32,967 nt of DNA from Bradyrhizobium sp. (GTDB taxonomy: Bacteria > Pseudomonadota > Alphaproteobacteria > Rhizobiales > Xanthobacteraceae). The notes under the pieces were generated by a model. That model saw only the letters and a program-made list of their open reading frames with translations. It had not been told where the DNA came from and did no database searches. Of the stretch, positions 1 to 9,353 are shown piece after piece; the first letter of the stretch is position 1, and every line of letters begins with the position of its first letter. Where the stretch lies: contig NZ_JAURXB010000035.1 of assembly GCF_030654605.1 (NCBI RefSeq), positions 1 to 32,967 of the forward strand, in the 5' to 3' direction. Both the position numbers and the translations under genes were made by a program.

Positions 1-194
1 ACCGCCTGGGCGAAATCCCGCGACTGGCAGTAGGAGCGGGCAGCGTGGGCGCCGCATTTTTCGCCCCTGGCGAGGCACTGGTCGACGCCGTAGCCGTCGG
101 CCTGGTTGGAGATGATGAAAACCCGGCTGTCGGCCCATGCGGCGGTCGCGGCGAGCAGGGAGACACAGGTCAAAATAGCTGTCGGAAATCGCAT
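1..194 (-). CDS. Secreted hypothetical protein (5' part only)
   Basis: The reverse strand reads from an ATG at 194 to the window edge without a stop, so the C-terminal part lies outside. The first ~21 residues form a clear signal peptide: MRF start, a hydrophobic core (AILTCVSLLAATAA) and a likely cleavage after AWA. The mature part begins DSRVFIISNQADGYGVDQCL and has three cysteines within about 20 residues (DQC, EKCG, SYCQ), which suggests disulfides in the periplasm or outside the cell. I recall similar small secreted proteins in Bradyrhizobium genomes but no assigned function. It is divergent from cysS. Gene reality is well supported by the signal peptide and the open frame; function is unknown. 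Confidence 0.75.
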   Translation of the reverse strand, partial: MRFPTAILTCVSLLAATAAWADSRVFIISNQADGYGVDQCLARGEKCGAHAARSYCQSRDFAQA

Positions 195-513
195 GCTGCA
201 CCAGGGAAATGAGAGGGAGCGCCCGAAATTGTCCGGACCGGATTAAACTCAAAAGGTTAAGAATGATTAACCATGGCGGACCGGCCGTTTGGCGGCCGAA
301 TCGGACCTTTGCAAGACCCTTGGCAAGATCCTGGCAAGATCCTCGGCAAGGCCTTGACGCCGTCCCCCGGGCTGCCCCATGGTAGTTCCCATGAACGGCC
401 ACCTCGCCATCTCAAGCATTTGCCGCGAGATTATGAGCTAGCGATTCGCTGGCTGAGGCCGTCTTTTCTCACACGAGATCACTGGACGCCCGGCCGCAAC
501 GGACGGGATATCC
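195..513. other. Intergenic region between divergent genes
   Basis: No convincing gene. An open frame on the + strand (273-617) runs into cysS out of frame and looks like a composition artefact. A short imperfect direct repeat, GGCAAGATCCT and variants, occurs at about 311-350. Promoters for the divergent secreted protein and for cysS should lie here, but I cannot place -35/-10 boxes with confidence. Confidence 0.5.
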
Positions 514-1917
514 ATGCAATTGCGACTCTACGATACCTTGACCAAGGAGAAGCGGCCGTTCACGCCGCTCGATCCCGCCAACGTGCGCATGTATGTCTGC
601 GGACCGACGGTCTATGACTTCGCCCATATCGGCAATGCGCGCCCGGTCATCGTGTTCGACGTGCTGTTTCGATTGCTGCGGCATCTCTACGGCGACAAGC
701 ACGTCACCTATGTCCGCAACGTCACCGACGTCGACGACAAGATCAACGACCGCGCGGCGCGGGATTTCCCCGGCCTGCCGCTGAACGAGGCGATCCGCAA
801 GGTCACGGAGCTGACCGAAAAGCAGTTCCACGACGACGTCGATGCGCTGGGGGCGTTGCGGCCGACGGTGGAGCCGCGCGCGACCGAACACATCGCGGAG
901 ATGCGCGAGATCATCGAGCGACTGGTGCAGGGCGGCTTTGCCTATGTCGCCGAAGACCACGTGCTGTTCTCGCCGCAGGCGATGAATGCCGCGAACTCGG
1001 TATTGCCGCGCTACGGCGCACTCGCCAACCGCTCGCTGGACGAGATGATCGCCGGCGCCCGCGTCGATGTCGCGCCGTACAAGCGCGATTCGACCGACTT
1101 CGTGCTGTGGAAACCGGCCAAGCCGGGCGAGCCGTCATGGCCGTCGCCGTCTGGCATTTCAGTGCCGGGCCGGCCGGGCTGGCACATCGAGTGCTCGGCG
1201 ATGGCGTGGAAGCATCTCGGCGAGCAGTTCGACATCCATGGCGGCGGCATCGACCTGGTGTTTCCGCATCATGAGAACGAGCTGGCGCAAAGCGCCTGCG
1301 CGTTTCACAGCGATCGCATGGCCAATGTCTGGATGCACAACGGCTTCCTGCAGGTCGAGAGCGAGAAGATGTCGAAGAGTCTCGGCAACTTCATCACCAT
1401 CCGGGAATCCCTGGCGGATTGGCCGGGCGAGGTGCTGCGCCTCAACATGCTGAAGACGCATTACCGTTCGCCGATCGACTGGACCTCGAAGGCCCTCGAA
1501 GAGAGCGCGAAGACGCTGGATGACTGGTACGAGGTTGCTGCCGACGCCAAGGCCGAGCGGCCGTCCGATGCCGTGATCGACGCGCTTTCCGATGACCTGA
1601 ATACGCCGCAGATGATTGCCGCACTGCACGGCCTGCGCAATGTCGCGGCCTCCGGAAGCGAACGCGGTCGCGGCGAGTTCGCCGCCACGCTGCGGCTGCT
1701 CGGCTTCCTGTCCGAGAGTGCTGCGGCATGGAAGGGCCGGAAGCAGCAGGCGAGCGGCATCGACGCCAAGCAAATCGATGATCTGATTTCGAACCGCACC
1801 GCCGCCCGCGCCCGCAAGGACTTCAAGGAATCCGACCGCATCCGCGACGAACTGGCGGCCATGGGCGTCGTGATCAAGGATTCCAGGGAAGGCACCACAT
1901 GGGAGATCGCCCGATGA
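514..1917 (+). CDS. cysS: Cysteinyl-tRNA synthetase
   Basis: Charges tRNA-Cys with cysteine in the cytoplasm (class I synthetase, EC 6.1.1.16). The 467-residue length is normal for the family. The start [18 protein letters not shown] is the usual N-terminus. Cys29 (YVCGPTVYD) is the first zinc-site cysteine and HIGN at 38-41 is the HIGH signature. GWHIECSAM and FPHHENE supply further zinc ligands. KMSKS is at 285-289. The C-terminal helical tRNA-binding region ends [18 protein letters not shown], typical of CysS. The stop overlaps the ATG of the next small ORF (ATGA at 1914-1917), so translation of the following genes is probably coupled. Nothing looks degenerate. Confidence 0.98.
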   Translation: MQLRLYDTLTKEKRPFTPLDPANVRMYVCGPTVYDFAHIGNARPVIVFDVLFRLLRHLYGDKHVTYVRNVTDVDDKINDRAARDFPGLPLNEAIRKVTELTEKQFHDDVDALGALRPTVEPRATEHIAEMREIIERLVQGGFAYVAEDHVLFSPQAMNAANSVLPRYGALANRSLDEMIAGARVDVAPYKRDSTDFVLWKPAKPGEPSWPSPSGISVPGRPGWHIECSAMAWKHLGEQFDIHGGGIDLVFPHHENELAQSACAFHSDRMANVWMHNGFLQVESEKMSKSLGNFITIRESLADWPGEVLRLNMLKTHYRSPIDWTSKALEESAKTLDDWYEVAADAKAERPSDAVIDALSDDLNTPQMIAALHGLRNVAASGSERGRGEFAATLRLLGFLSESAAAWKGRKQQASGIDAKQIDDLISNRTAARARKDFKESDRIRDELAAMGVVIKDSREGTTWEIAR

Positions 1918-2027
1918 GCAAGCCCGACACGCCTTTCCCAAAACACTGGCTCTACTATATCGCGCTGAAGATCCTGCTGATTGCCGGCGCGGTGGCGCTG
2001 GTCCTGAAGCTCTACGGTATGTGGTGA
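1914..2027 (+). CDS. 37-residue single-pass membrane peptide
   Basis: The ATG at 1914 overlaps the cysS stop as ATGA, and the frame stays open to TGA at 2025-2027. The product starts [19 protein letters not shown] and is followed by one hydrophobic helix ([12 protein letters not shown], residues ~20-31) with a short tail KLYGMW. One lysine-flanked membrane segment in a frame tightly fitted between cysS and the acetyltransferase argues for a real small gene rather than a chance frame. Its stop overlaps the possible GTG starts of the next gene. No function can be assigned. Confidence 0.6.
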   Translation: MSKPDTPFPKHWLYYIALKILLIAGAVALVLKLYGMW

Positions 2028-2035
2028 ATATCACG

Positions 2036-2548
2036 ATGGGACAGGCACTGCCCAAACCCGCGCTGCGGCCGTTCCTGGCGGCGGATGTACCCGTGCTGGC
2101 GGCGATCTTTGTCGCCGCCATCGAGGAATTGACCGGCGACGATTACAGCGAGGCGCAGCAGCAGGCGTGGGCCAGCGCCGCCGACGACGAGGAGCAATTC
2201 GGCAAGCGGCTGGCCGGTGAACTCACCTTGATCGCCACGATCCAGAATTCGCCGGTCGGATTTGCCTCGCTGAAGGGCGCCGATCACATCGACATGCTGT
2301 TCGTGCATCCGAGCGCGGTCGGGCAGGGCGTCGCCAGAATGCTGTGCGAGGCGCTGGAAAAAATCGCCGGCGGCCGCGGCGCCAAGAGTCTCACGGTCGA
2401 CGCCAGCGACAACGCGTCGGAGTTCTTCCAGAAGCGCGGTTACATAGGCAAGCAGCGCAACACCGTGACCGTCAATGGCGAGTGGCTGGCCAACACCACC
2501 ATGCAGAAGACGCTTGGCGAGGGCGCTGCATCAGGAGTGCCCACATGA
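2036..2548 (+). CDS. GNAT-family N-acetyltransferase
   Basis: A protein of about 170 residues with the GNAT fold: N-terminal LRPFLAADVPVLAAIF, a central strand (GFASLKGADHIDMLFVHPS), the acetyl-CoA loop pattern VGQGVARMLCEALEK (a Q/RxxGxG/A-like motif) and a C-terminal FFQKRGYIG strand-turn. Such proteins move an acetyl group from acetyl-CoA to an amine; the substrate here is unknown. Start choice: ATG at 2036 has GGTGA about 8 bases upstream. GTG at 2021 or 2024 is also possible and would overlap the upstream stop. The gene overlaps citramalate synthase by 4 bp (ATGA, 2545-2548) and so belongs to the same transcript. Confidence 0.88.
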   Translation: MGQALPKPALRPFLAADVPVLAAIFVAAIEELTGDDYSEAQQQAWASAADDEEQFGKRLAGELTLIATIQNSPVGFASLKGADHIDMLFVHPSAVGQGVARMLCEALEKIAGGRGAKSLTVDASDNASEFFQKRGYIGKQRNTVTVNGEWLANTTMQKTLGEGAASGVPT

Positions 2549-4143
2549 GCCGCGAACGCCTCTATCTGTTCGACACCACGCTGCGCGACGGCGCGCAGAC
2601 CAACGGCGTCGATTTCACGCTGCATGACAAGCAGCTGATCGCCGGCATGCTCGACGAACTCGGCATCGACTATGTCGAGGGCGGCTATCCCGGCGCCAAT
2701 CCGACCGACACCGAATTCTTTGCCGAGAAGCCGAAGCTCGAACATGCCAAATTCACGGCGTTCGGCATGACGCGGCGTCCCGGCCGCTCGGCCTCGAACG
2801 ATCCGGGTCTGGCCGCGCTGCTGGAAGCCAGGGCGGATGCGATCTGTTTCGTCGCGAAGGCGTCGGCCTATCAGGTCCGCGTCGCGCTGGAGACCACCAA
2901 CGAGGAAAATCTCGCTTCGATCCGCGACAGCGTCGAGGCGGCGAAGTCGGCCGGCCGCGAGGTCATGCTCGACTGCGAGCACTTCTTCGATGGCTACAAG
3001 GAGAACGCCGATTTCGCGCTGGCCTGCGCCAAAGCGGCTTACGATTCCGGCGCGCGCTGGGTGGTGCTGTGCGACACCAATGGCGGCACCATGCCGCATG
3101 AGGTCGAGAGCATCGTCACCGAAGTGATAAAGCAGATTCCCGGCGATCACCTCGGCATTCACGCCCATAACGACACCGAGCAGGCGGTGGCCAATTCGCT
3201 GGCCGCGGTGCGCGCGGGGGTGCGGCAGATCCAGGGCACGCTGAACGGGCTCGGCGAGCGCTGCGGCAACGCCAATCTGTGTTCGCTGATCCCGACGCTG
3301 CGGCTGAAGTCCGAATTCTCCGACGCCTTCGAGATCGGCGTGTCCGCCGACGGGATGGCGACCCTGATGAAGGTGTCGCGGACGCTGGACGACATGCTCA
3401 ACCGCGCGCCGAACCGCCACGCGCCATACGTCGGCGAAAGTGCCTTCGTCACCAAGACCGGCATTCACGCCTCCGCGGTGCTGAAGGATCCGCACACCTA
3501 CGAGCATGTGTTGCCTGAACTGGTCGGCAATCACCGCAAGGTGCTGGTGTCCGATCAGGCGGGACGTTCGAACGTCATCGCCGAGCTCGATCGCGCCGGC
3601 ATTGCCTACGAGAAGAGCGATCCGAAACTGGCGCGGCTGGTCGAGGAGCTGAAGGAGCGCGAAGCCGCCGGCTATGCCTATGAGTCCGCCAACGCGTCGT
3701 TCGACCTGCTGGCGCGGCGGACGCTCGGCAAGGTAGCGGAATATTTCCGGGTCGAGCAGTTCGACGTCAATGTCGAGCAACGCTACAACGCCAACGGCCA
3801 GCGCGTCACGGTGGCGCTGGCGGTGGTGAAGGTCGATGTCGCCGGCGAGCGGCTGATCTCGGCGGCCGAGGGCAACGGCCCGGTCAACGCGCTCGACGTC
3901 GCGCTGCGCAAGGACCTCGGCAAATACCAGAAATACATCGAAGGCCTGAAGCTGATCGACTACCGCGTTCGTATCCTCAATGGCGGCACCGAAGCAGTAA
4001 CGCGGGTGCTGATCGAGAGCGAGGACGAGGCAGGCGAGCGCTGGACCACGATCGGCGTATCGCCCAATATCATCGACGCCTCGTTCCAGGCGCTGATGGA
4101 TTCGGTGGTCTACAAGCTGGTGAAGTCAGGCGCGCCGGTGTGA
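2545..4143 (+). CDS. cimA: (R)-citramalate synthase
   Basis: Condenses pyruvate and acetyl-CoA to citramalate, the threonine-independent entry to isoleucine. The 532-residue protein matches the long cimA branch of the LeuA/homocitrate synthase superfamily. It shows LFDTTLRDGAQTNGVDF near residues 7-23 (catalytic Arg and metal-binding Asp), HAHNDTEQAVANSLAAVRAG (metal-binding HxH), and GTLNGLGERCGNANLCSLI. The last ~130 residues look like the regulatory dimer domain seen in LeuA-type enzymes. ATG at 2545 has AGGAG at 2533-2537; longer upstream extensions run through the GNAT gene out of frame. Homocitrate or isopropylmalate synthase are alternatives, but TLRDGAQTNGVDF favours citramalate synthase. 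Confidence 0.93.
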   Translation: MSRERLYLFDTTLRDGAQTNGVDFTLHDKQLIAGMLDELGIDYVEGGYPGANPTDTEFFAEKPKLEHAKFTAFGMTRRPGRSASNDPGLAALLEARADAICFVAKASAYQVRVALETTNEENLASIRDSVEAAKSAGREVMLDCEHFFDGYKENADFALACAKAAYDSGARWVVLCDTNGGTMPHEVESIVTEVIKQIPGDHLGIHAHNDTEQAVANSLAAVRAGVRQIQGTLNGLGERCGNANLCSLIPTLRLKSEFSDAFEIGVSADGMATLMKVSRTLDDMLNRAPNRHAPYVGESAFVTKTGIHASAVLKDPHTYEHVLPELVGNHRKVLVSDQAGRSNVIAELDRAGIAYEKSDPKLARLVEELKEREAAGYAYESANASFDLLARRTLGKVAEYFRVEQFDVNVEQRYNANGQRVTVALAVVKVDVAGERLISAAEGNGPVNALDVALRKDLGKYQKYIEGLKLIDYRVRILNGGTEAVTRVLIESEDEAGERWTTIGVSPNIIDASFQALMDSVVYKLVKSGAPV

Positions 4144-4172
4144 GGCGCTTGCGTCGAAGGACCAACAAACAT

Positions 4173-4298
4173 CGTCATTGCGAGCCAACGGGTCGGCGCG
4201 AAGCGCCGCCCGATGATAAACTCAGCGAAGCAATCCATCTCACGGCTTGGCAATAAGGAAGATGGATTGCTTCGTCGCAAGCGCTCCTCGCAATGACG
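4173..4298. repeat. Palindromic intergenic repeat (TCATTGCGAG family)
   Basis: The element begins CGTCATTGCGAGC and ends with its complement CTCGCAATGACG. Inside are AGCGAAGCAATCCATCT and AGATGGATTGCTTCG as a second pair of inverted arms. An extra segment (about 4187-4222) sits inside the left arm. The same arms recur at 17591-17665, so this is a dispersed family. It can fold into a long hairpin at the 3' end of cimA and could act in termination or mRNA stability, which is inference. Confidence 0.85.
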
Positions 4299-4318
4299 TT
4301 GAGATAGCGGGGGCATCC

Positions 4319-4705
4319 ATGATCGACCACATCTCCGTCGGCGTCAGCGACCTCGACCGATCGGCACGCTTCTATGAAGCCACCCTGGCACCGCTCGGGC
4401 TGTCGCGACTGGTGACACGGCCGGCGACGATCGGTTTCGGCAAGACCTATCCCGAGTTCTGGATCAATCTGCGCGCGGGCATGGCGCAGGTGGCGCCCGA
4501 AAGCGGTGTCCATATCTGCCTCCGCGCCAGGACCACCGCCGACGTCGATGCGTTCCATGCGGCAGCGCTTGATGCCGGCGGCCGTTCCGACGGCGCGCCG
4601 AGGCTGCGGCCGCATGATCGCGTGAAATACTACGCGGCCTTCGTCGTCGATTCCGACGGCAATCGCGTGGAGGCGGTGACGTTTCCCAGAGACGATGCCG
4701 GATAG
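4319..4705 (+). CDS. VOC-family (glyoxalase-like) protein
   Basis: A 128-residue protein with the vicinal-oxygen-chelate fold. The N-terminus MIDHISVGVSDLDRSARFYE is the classic first beta-alpha unit with a metal-ligand His near residue 4. The C-terminal unit ends YYAAFVVDSDGNRVEAVTF, carrying the usual second-half D-PDGN-E pattern, with Glu as a likely ligand. Members include glyoxalase I, dioxygenases and resistance proteins; the substrate cannot be told. ATG 4319 with an upstream GGGGG is chosen. The in-frame ATG at 4247 lies in the palindromic repeat and would add 24 unrelated residues. The gene ends 3 bp from the convergent LOG gene. Confidence 0.87.
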   Translation: MIDHISVGVSDLDRSARFYEATLAPLGLSRLVTRPATIGFGKTYPEFWINLRAGMAQVAPESGVHICLRARTTADVDAFHAAALDAGGRSDGAPRLRPHDRVKYYAAFVVDSDGNRVEAVTFPRDDAG

Positions 4706-4708
4706 GCG

Positions 4709-5314
4709 TTAGAGCCTGGTTGCCAGTTCCGGCGTCATTCCCTCGGCGCCTTCAGGCGCGCGCGCGGCGGCGGCACGCAGGCGCGGCAGGATATCCTCGA
4801 CCCGCTCGGCTTTCAGAATATCGACCTGCAAATTGGGGCGGATGAATTCGGTTTCGCGCATATGCGCGAGCAGGGCCAGCAGCGGTTCCCAGAAGTCGTC
4901 GATGTTGGCGAGCAGGATCGGCTTGCTGTGGCGGCCGAGCTGCTGCCAGGTCAGTTGCTCCACCAGTTCCTCCAGCGTGCCGACGCCGCCGGGCAGCGCC
5001 ACGAAGGCGTCGGAGTGCTCGAACATCAACCGCTTGCGCTCGTGCATGTCGGGCGTGACGATCAGCTCCTGCACGCGCTTGAGCGCGTTCTCGCGGCTGG
5101 TCAGGAACTCGGGAATGATGCCGGTCACCGCGCCGCCGTGATCGAGCACGGATTGGGCCACGGCGCCCATCAGGCCGACCGAGCCGCCGCCATAGACGAG
5201 GCGGATACCGTTCTCGGCGAGGGTCTTTCCAAATGCGATGGCGGCTTCGACGAAGCGGGGGTTTGTGCCGGGGCCGGAGCCGCAATAGACGCAAACGGTT
5301 TTGATCGTGGTCAT
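4709..5314 (-). CDS. LOG-family protein (TIGR00730-type Rossmann fold)
   Basis: 201 residues from the ATG at 5314 (MTTIKTVCVYCGSGPG). YGGGSVGLMG at 41-50 and PGGVGTLEE at 108-116 are the two diagnostic motifs of the LOG family, with conserved MHERKRLMFE between them. Characterised members are cytokinin-nucleotide phosphoribohydrolases that release the free base from the riboside 5'-monophosphate; many bacterial homologues act on AMP or have unknown substrates. An upstream ATG at 5323 or 5335 would add 3 or 7 residues and cannot be excluded. Convergent with the VOC gene, it is probably transcribed alone. In a plant-associated rhizobium, cytokinin release is plausible but not shown. Confidence 0.92.
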   Translation of the reverse strand: MTTIKTVCVYCGSGPGTNPRFVEAAIAFGKTLAENGIRLVYGGGSVGLMGAVAQSVLDHGGAVTGIIPEFLTSRENALKRVQELIVTPDMHERKRLMFEHSDAFVALPGGVGTLEELVEQLTWQQLGRHSKPILLANIDDFWEPLLALLAHMRETEFIRPNLQVDILKAERVEDILPRLRAAAARAPEGAEGMTPELATRL

Positions 5315-5527
5315 ATTGGGCATGTGGCACTGCAACGTAGGGGCGTCAACCCTGACGGATTCACAAAGGCGATTGAATCGTCCGGTAAATGGGGGAAATC
5401 GCCAAAGATTTGCTGCCCTTGAGGGTGCACGCGGCGCGCAAACGCTCTATATGACGCAGCATGCCAACGAACCGAAAATCAGGCCCGACAGCGGGTCGGC
5501 GCAGCGTTTTGCCTCAGGTCTTGCTTG
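5315..5527. other. Divergent promoter region, LOG gene / ABC exporter
   Basis: About 210 bp between divergent genes; it should carry both promoters. I see a short AT-rich tract around 5447-5454 (CTATATGA) but no confident promoter pair. A 25-codon frame from ATG 5451 ends at the TGA overlapping the exporter ATG (TGATG); it could be a leader peptide, but nothing else supports it. Confidence 0.4.
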
Positions 5528-7498
5528 ATGGCCCACGCTGATTCGCGCCACGGCGCTGCCGACGCGCCGGCTTCTCCCGACAAGTCCCTCGAACAGGCTT
5601 CCCTGATGGGGACGCTGGCGCATCTGTGGCCGTATATCTGGCCCGGCGACCGCGCCGACCTGAAGACGCGCGTGGTCTGGTCGATGGTGCTGCTCGTTGC
5701 AGCGAAGCTCGCAACGCTCACGGTGCCGTTCACCTTCAAATGGGCGATCGATGCTTTGACCGGCGCCGATACCGCGCCGGTGCAGGCGTCGAACTGGACG
5801 CTGTGGCTGATCGCTTCGCCCCTGATCATGACGGCGAGCTATGGCGGCTTGCGCGTGCTGATGGCGGTGCTGACCCAGTGGCGCGACGGAATTTTCGCGC
5901 GGGTGGCGATGCATGCGGTGCGCAAGCTCGCCTACCTCACCTTCGTCCACATGCACGAGCTGTCGCTGCGCTTTCACCTGGAGCGCAAGACCGGCGGGCT
6001 GACGCGGGTGCTGGAGCGCGGCCGCTCCGGCATCGAAGTCATCGTGCGGATGGTGATCCTGCAACTGGTGCCGACCATCGTCGAGGTTTCGCTGCTGATG
6101 GCGGTGCTGCTGTGGCAGTTCGACTGGCGTTACGTGCTGGTCACGCTGATCATGGTCGCGATCTACATGTATTACACCTACGTCGCGACCGAATGGCGGA
6201 TCGAGATCCGCCGCAAGATGAACGAGTCCGACACCGAGGCCAACACCAAGGCGATCGACTCGCTGCTGAACTACGAGACGGTGAAGTATTTCAGCGCCGA
6301 GCAGCGCGAGGCCACCCGCTACGACCGTTCGATGGAAGGCTACGAGCGCAACAGCGTGAAGACCTATACCTCGCTGGCGGTTCTCAATACCGGGCAGGCG
6401 ATCATCTTCACCGCCGGCCTCACCGCGACCATGCTGATGTGCGCGATCGGGGTGCGCAACGGCATCAACACGGTCGGCGATTTCGTCATGGTCAACGCCA
6501 TGATGATCCAGCTGTACCAGCCGCTGAATTTCATGGGCATGGTCTACCGCGAGATCAAGCAGGCGGTAATCGACATCGAGAAGATGTTCAGCGTGCTGTC
6601 GCGCAATCCCGAGATCAAGGATGTTCCCGGCGCACAGCCGCTGATCGTGACGTCGGGCAATGTGCGTTTCGACGACGTGAAGTTTTCCTACGATCCCGAT
6701 CGCCAGATCCTCAAGGGGCTCAGCTTCGAGGTGCCGGCCGGCAAGACGGTGGCGATCGTCGGCCCCTCCGGCGCCGGCAAGTCCACCATCTCGCGGCTGT
6801 TGTTCCGGCTCTACGACGTCTCCGGCGGCAGGATCCTGATCGACGGTCAGGATATCAAGCAGGTTACGCAGTCGACGCTGCGGGCCTCGATCGGAATGGT
6901 GCCGCAGGACACCGTGCTGTTCAACGACACCATCCGCTACAACATTCGCTACGGCCGCTGGGACGCCAGCGATGCCGAGGTGGAGGAGGCGGCGCGGCTG
7001 GCGCAGATCGACGGCTTCATCAGGATGTCGCCGAAGGGATATGAGACCCAGGTCGGCGAGCGCGGCCTGAAACTGTCGGGCGGCGAGAAGCAGCGCGTCG
7101 CGATCGCGCGCACGGTGCTGAAGGCGCCGCCGATCCTGGTGCTCGACGAGGCCACCTCGGCGCTCGACAGCCATACCGAGCAGGAAATCCAGGATGCGCT
7201 GGAGCGGGTGTCGCGCAACCGCACCTCTTTGGTGATCGCACACCGGCTATCCACCATCGTGGGCGCCGACGAAATCATCGTACTGGATGAGGGCCGCATC
7301 GCCGAACGCGGCACGCACACGCAGCTTTTGGCATCGGGCGGACTTTATGCCAGTATGTGGAACAGGCAGCGCGAAGCCCAGGAGGCGCGGGAACGCCTGG
7401 CCCTGATTGCCGACGAGAACGAAGCGCCGAACCGTACCCCGCCGCCGGTCGACGACGCGCTGGTGACGCCGGCGAAGCCGGAATTGACCGAAATCTGA
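5528..7498 (+). CDS. Atm1/HMT1-type ABC exporter (fused permease-ATPase)
   Basis: A 656-residue half-transporter with about six membrane segments in the first ~340 residues and an ATPase domain after about 370. The ATPase domain has Walker [10 protein letters not shown] starting at 412, the signature [14 protein letters not shown] from 516, and Walker [13 protein letters not shown] from 536, followed by a switch His in VIAHRLST. The membrane part contains [13 protein letters not shown] and the LNYETVKYF segment, characteristic of the mitochondrial Atm1/ABCB7 and bacterial Atm1 branch, which exports glutathione-linked sulfur or metal conjugates from the cytoplasm. ATG 5528 is preferred over TTG 5525. 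It lies 35 bp upstream of psd, which has its own strong ribosome-binding site. The substrate is inferred from the family only. Confidence 0.92.
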   Translation: MAHADSRHGAADAPASPDKSLEQASLMGTLAHLWPYIWPGDRADLKTRVVWSMVLLVAAKLATLTVPFTFKWAIDALTGADTAPVQASNWTLWLIASPLIMTASYGGLRVLMAVLTQWRDGIFARVAMHAVRKLAYLTFVHMHELSLRFHLERKTGGLTRVLERGRSGIEVIVRMVILQLVPTIVEVSLLMAVLLWQFDWRYVLVTLIMVAIYMYYTYVATEWRIEIRRKMNESDTEANTKAIDSLLNYETVKYFSAEQREATRYDRSMEGYERNSVKTYTSLAVLNTGQAIIFTAGLTATMLMCAIGVRNGINTVGDFVMVNAMMIQLYQPLNFMGMVYREIKQAVIDIEKMFSVLSRNPEIKDVPGAQPLIVTSGNVRFDDVKFSYDPDRQILKGLSFEVPAGKTVAIVGPSGAGKSTISRLLFRLYDVSGGRILIDGQDIKQVTQSTLRASIGMVPQDTVLFNDTIRYNIRYGRWDASDAEVEEAARLAQIDGFIRMSPKGYETQVGERGLKLSGGEKQRVAIARTVLKAPPILVLDEATSALDSHTEQEIQDALERVSRNRTSLVIAHRLSTIVGADEIIVLDEGRIAERGTHTQLLASGGLYASMWNRQREAQEARERLALIADENEAPNRTPPPVDDALVTPAKPELTEI

Positions 7499-7533
7499 TC
7501 CCATCTTCCGCCAGGGAAGAGGGGCAACCGACA

Positions 7534-8247
7534 GTGAACCCATCGATGTCCATCGCCAACTCGATCCGCGCTCAAATTCCGCCCATCCATCCCGAGGGCT
7601 ATCCCTTTATCGGCGGCTTTGCGCTGGCGAGCCTGTTCCTGTTCTGGCTATGGACCCCGCTGGGCTGGATCGGCACGCTGCTGACGGTCTGGTGCGCGCT
7701 GTTCTTCCGCGATCCGGTGCGGGTGACGCCGGTGCGTGAGGGCATCGTGGTGTCGCCGGCGGACGGACGCGTCTCCCTGATCTCGATGGTGTTGCCGCCG
7801 GCCGAACTCGGGCTCGGCGACAAGCCGCTGCTGCGCATCTCGGTCTTCATGAGCGTGTTCAACTGCCACGTGAACCGCAGCCCGGTGACCGGCAAGATCG
7901 ACCGGATCGCGTACCGGCCGGGCGCCTTCATCAACGCCGAGCTCGACAAGGCCAGCGAGGACAATGAGCGCAATTCGCTCGTGATCTCGATGCCGGACGG
8001 CGGCCGTATCGGCGTGGTCCAGATCGCGGGCCTGGTGGCGCGGCGAATTGTCTCGTTTGTCCGCGAGGGGCAGTCGCTCGGCGCCGGCGAGCGGTTCGGG
8101 CTGATCCGTTTCGGCTCGCGGCTCGACGTCTTCCTGCCGGAGGGCAGCAAAGCGCTGGTTTCCGTGGGCCAGACGGCGGTGGCGGGGGAAACCGTGCTGG
8201 CCGATCTCAGGCTCGGCGACGGGGGCCGGACCTGGCGCGCCGATTAA
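7534..8247 (+). CDS. psd: Phosphatidylserine decarboxylase proenzyme
   Basis: Converts phosphatidylserine to phosphatidylethanolamine at the inner membrane. The 237-residue protein belongs to the short, archaeal-like Psd class common in alphaproteobacteria. A membrane hairpin (residues ~25-50, [16 protein letters not shown]) is followed by RDPxR, SPADGRV and [13 protein letters not shown], all family signatures. The self-cleavage site is RFGSRLDVF with Gly194-Ser195, where serine becomes the pyruvoyl cofactor. The start is GTG at 7534 because AGAGGGG lies about 9 bases upstream; ATG 7546 is an alternative 21 bases from that site. It precedes pssA by 85 bp, and the two enzymes act in sequence, so an operon is likely. 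Confidence 0.95.
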   Translation: MNPSMSIANSIRAQIPPIHPEGYPFIGGFALASLFLFWLWTPLGWIGTLLTVWCALFFRDPVRVTPVREGIVVSPADGRVSLISMVLPPAELGLGDKPLLRISVFMSVFNCHVNRSPVTGKIDRIAYRPGAFINAELDKASEDNERNSLVISMPDGGRIGVVQIAGLVARRIVSFVREGQSLGAGERFGLIRFGSRLDVFLPEGSKALVSVGQTAVAGETVLADLRLGDGGRTWRAD

Positions 8248-8332
8248 CCATCTCGGCCGGGCGGCTGGCCTGGCCGGCCGCCACTGGGCCGCCACAATGG
8301 CGCGGCGGCCGGCTAGTTGCTATATCTTGACG

Positions 8333-9223
8333 ATGCAGTCACCCATCGATCCCAAATCCCCGGAAATGCGCCGCCGCCGGTTTCGCCCGATCCCGGTGCG
8401 GTTGCTGGTGCCCAACGTCATCACGCTGCTCGCGATCTGCGCGGGCCTGACCGCGATCCGCCTCTCGACCGAAGGGCGGATGGAGCTGGCCGTGGCGTTG
8501 ATCGTGTTCGCCGCGGTGCTCGATGGCGTGGATGGCCGTGTCGCCCGCATGATCAAGGGCCAGTCGAAATTCGGCGCCGAACTCGACAGCCTCGCCGACT
8601 TCGTCAATTTCGGCGTGGCACCAGGCCTGATCCTGTATTCCTGGACGCTGCACGATCTGAACAATGCCGGCTGGATCGCCGCCATGGTGTTCGCGATCTC
8701 CGGCGGCCTGCGGCTGGCGCGCTTCAACGCCACCATGGACGATCCGAACAAGCCGGCCTTTGCGGCGAATTTCTTCACCGGCGTTCCGGCACCCGCCGGC
8801 GCGATCCTGGTGCTGCTGCCGGTCTATCTTTCATTCCTCGGCGTTCCGGTGCCTCCGGTGATGCTGACCACCGCCTACACGTTGCTGATCGCCTTCCTGA
8901 TGGTGTCGCGGCTGCCGGTGTTTTCAGGCAAGACCGTGCGTCTGCGGGTGCCGCCGGCGATGGTGCTGCCGGTTTTCGTCTCGGTGATCTTCTTCGTGGC
9001 GCTGCTGATCGGTTACCCCTGGCACATTCTGTCGGTGGGGTCTGTGCTGTACCTCGCGAGCCTGCCCTGGGGCTGGAAGACCTATCGTGGCCATGAACGG
9101 GCCGCTGCGGCGCTGGCGGCAGCTCCGCCGGCCGATGCCGCCCCGTCAGATCCCGCCGCGCCGCCGTTCGTGCCACCGGTCGCCGAGCCGGCGACCGATG
9201 ACCGTCCGGCCCGGCTGAACTGA
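8333..9223 (+). CDS. pssA: CDP-diacylglycerol-serine O-phosphatidyltransferase
   Basis: Makes phosphatidylserine from CDP-diacylglycerol and serine; psd just upstream decarboxylates the product. The CDP-alcohol phosphotransferase motif is complete: D64, D67-G68, A71-R72, G81, D85 and D89. About six to eight hydrophobic segments cover residues ~25-245. The start ATG 8333 (MQSPIDPKSPEMRRRRFRP) is preferred over an in-frame ATG at 8297, which adds 12 residues. The last ~40 residues are an Ala/Pro-rich tail (APPADAAPSDPAAPPF), probably disordered and cytoplasmic, not needed for the catalytic motif. Confidence 0.95.
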   Translation: MQSPIDPKSPEMRRRRFRPIPVRLLVPNVITLLAICAGLTAIRLSTEGRMELAVALIVFAAVLDGVDGRVARMIKGQSKFGAELDSLADFVNFGVAPGLILYSWTLHDLNNAGWIAAMVFAISGGLRLARFNATMDDPNKPAFAANFFTGVPAPAGAILVLLPVYLSFLGVPVPPVMLTTAYTLLIAFLMVSRLPVFSGKTVRLRVPPAMVLPVFVSVIFFVALLIGYPWHILSVGSVLYLASLPWGWKTYRGHERAAAALAAAPPADAAPSDPAAPPFVPPVAEPATDDRPARLN

Positions 9224-9353
9224 TCGGCCCGCCTGCTGGCGACTTCTCTTCTGGATATCTGGCATGAGTTGGGTTCGGTCCCAATCTCGGCTATAGGCAG
9301 ATCAATGGGCGGCTTCATAACGGCGGCCTTGCAAAATCTGGAGTGAAACGCCC

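Noticed and set aside
273..617. 114-codon + strand frame upstream of cysS
   Set aside because: It overlaps the start of cysS in another frame, has no recognisable domain and a composition typical of high-GC chance frames.
4149..4318. CRISPR array suspected from repeated TCATTGCGAG/CAATCCAT units
   Set aside because: The units are inverted arms of one palindrome, not direct repeats with spacers.
5451..5528. 25-codon frame ending in TGATG on the ABC exporter start
   Set aside because: Possible leader peptide, but no ribosome-binding site, hydrophobic signal or amino-acid run supports it.
5447..7243. 598-codon minus-strand frame opposite the ABC exporter
   Set aside because: His/Arg/Gln/Asp-rich antisense shadow of a clearly real ABC transporter.
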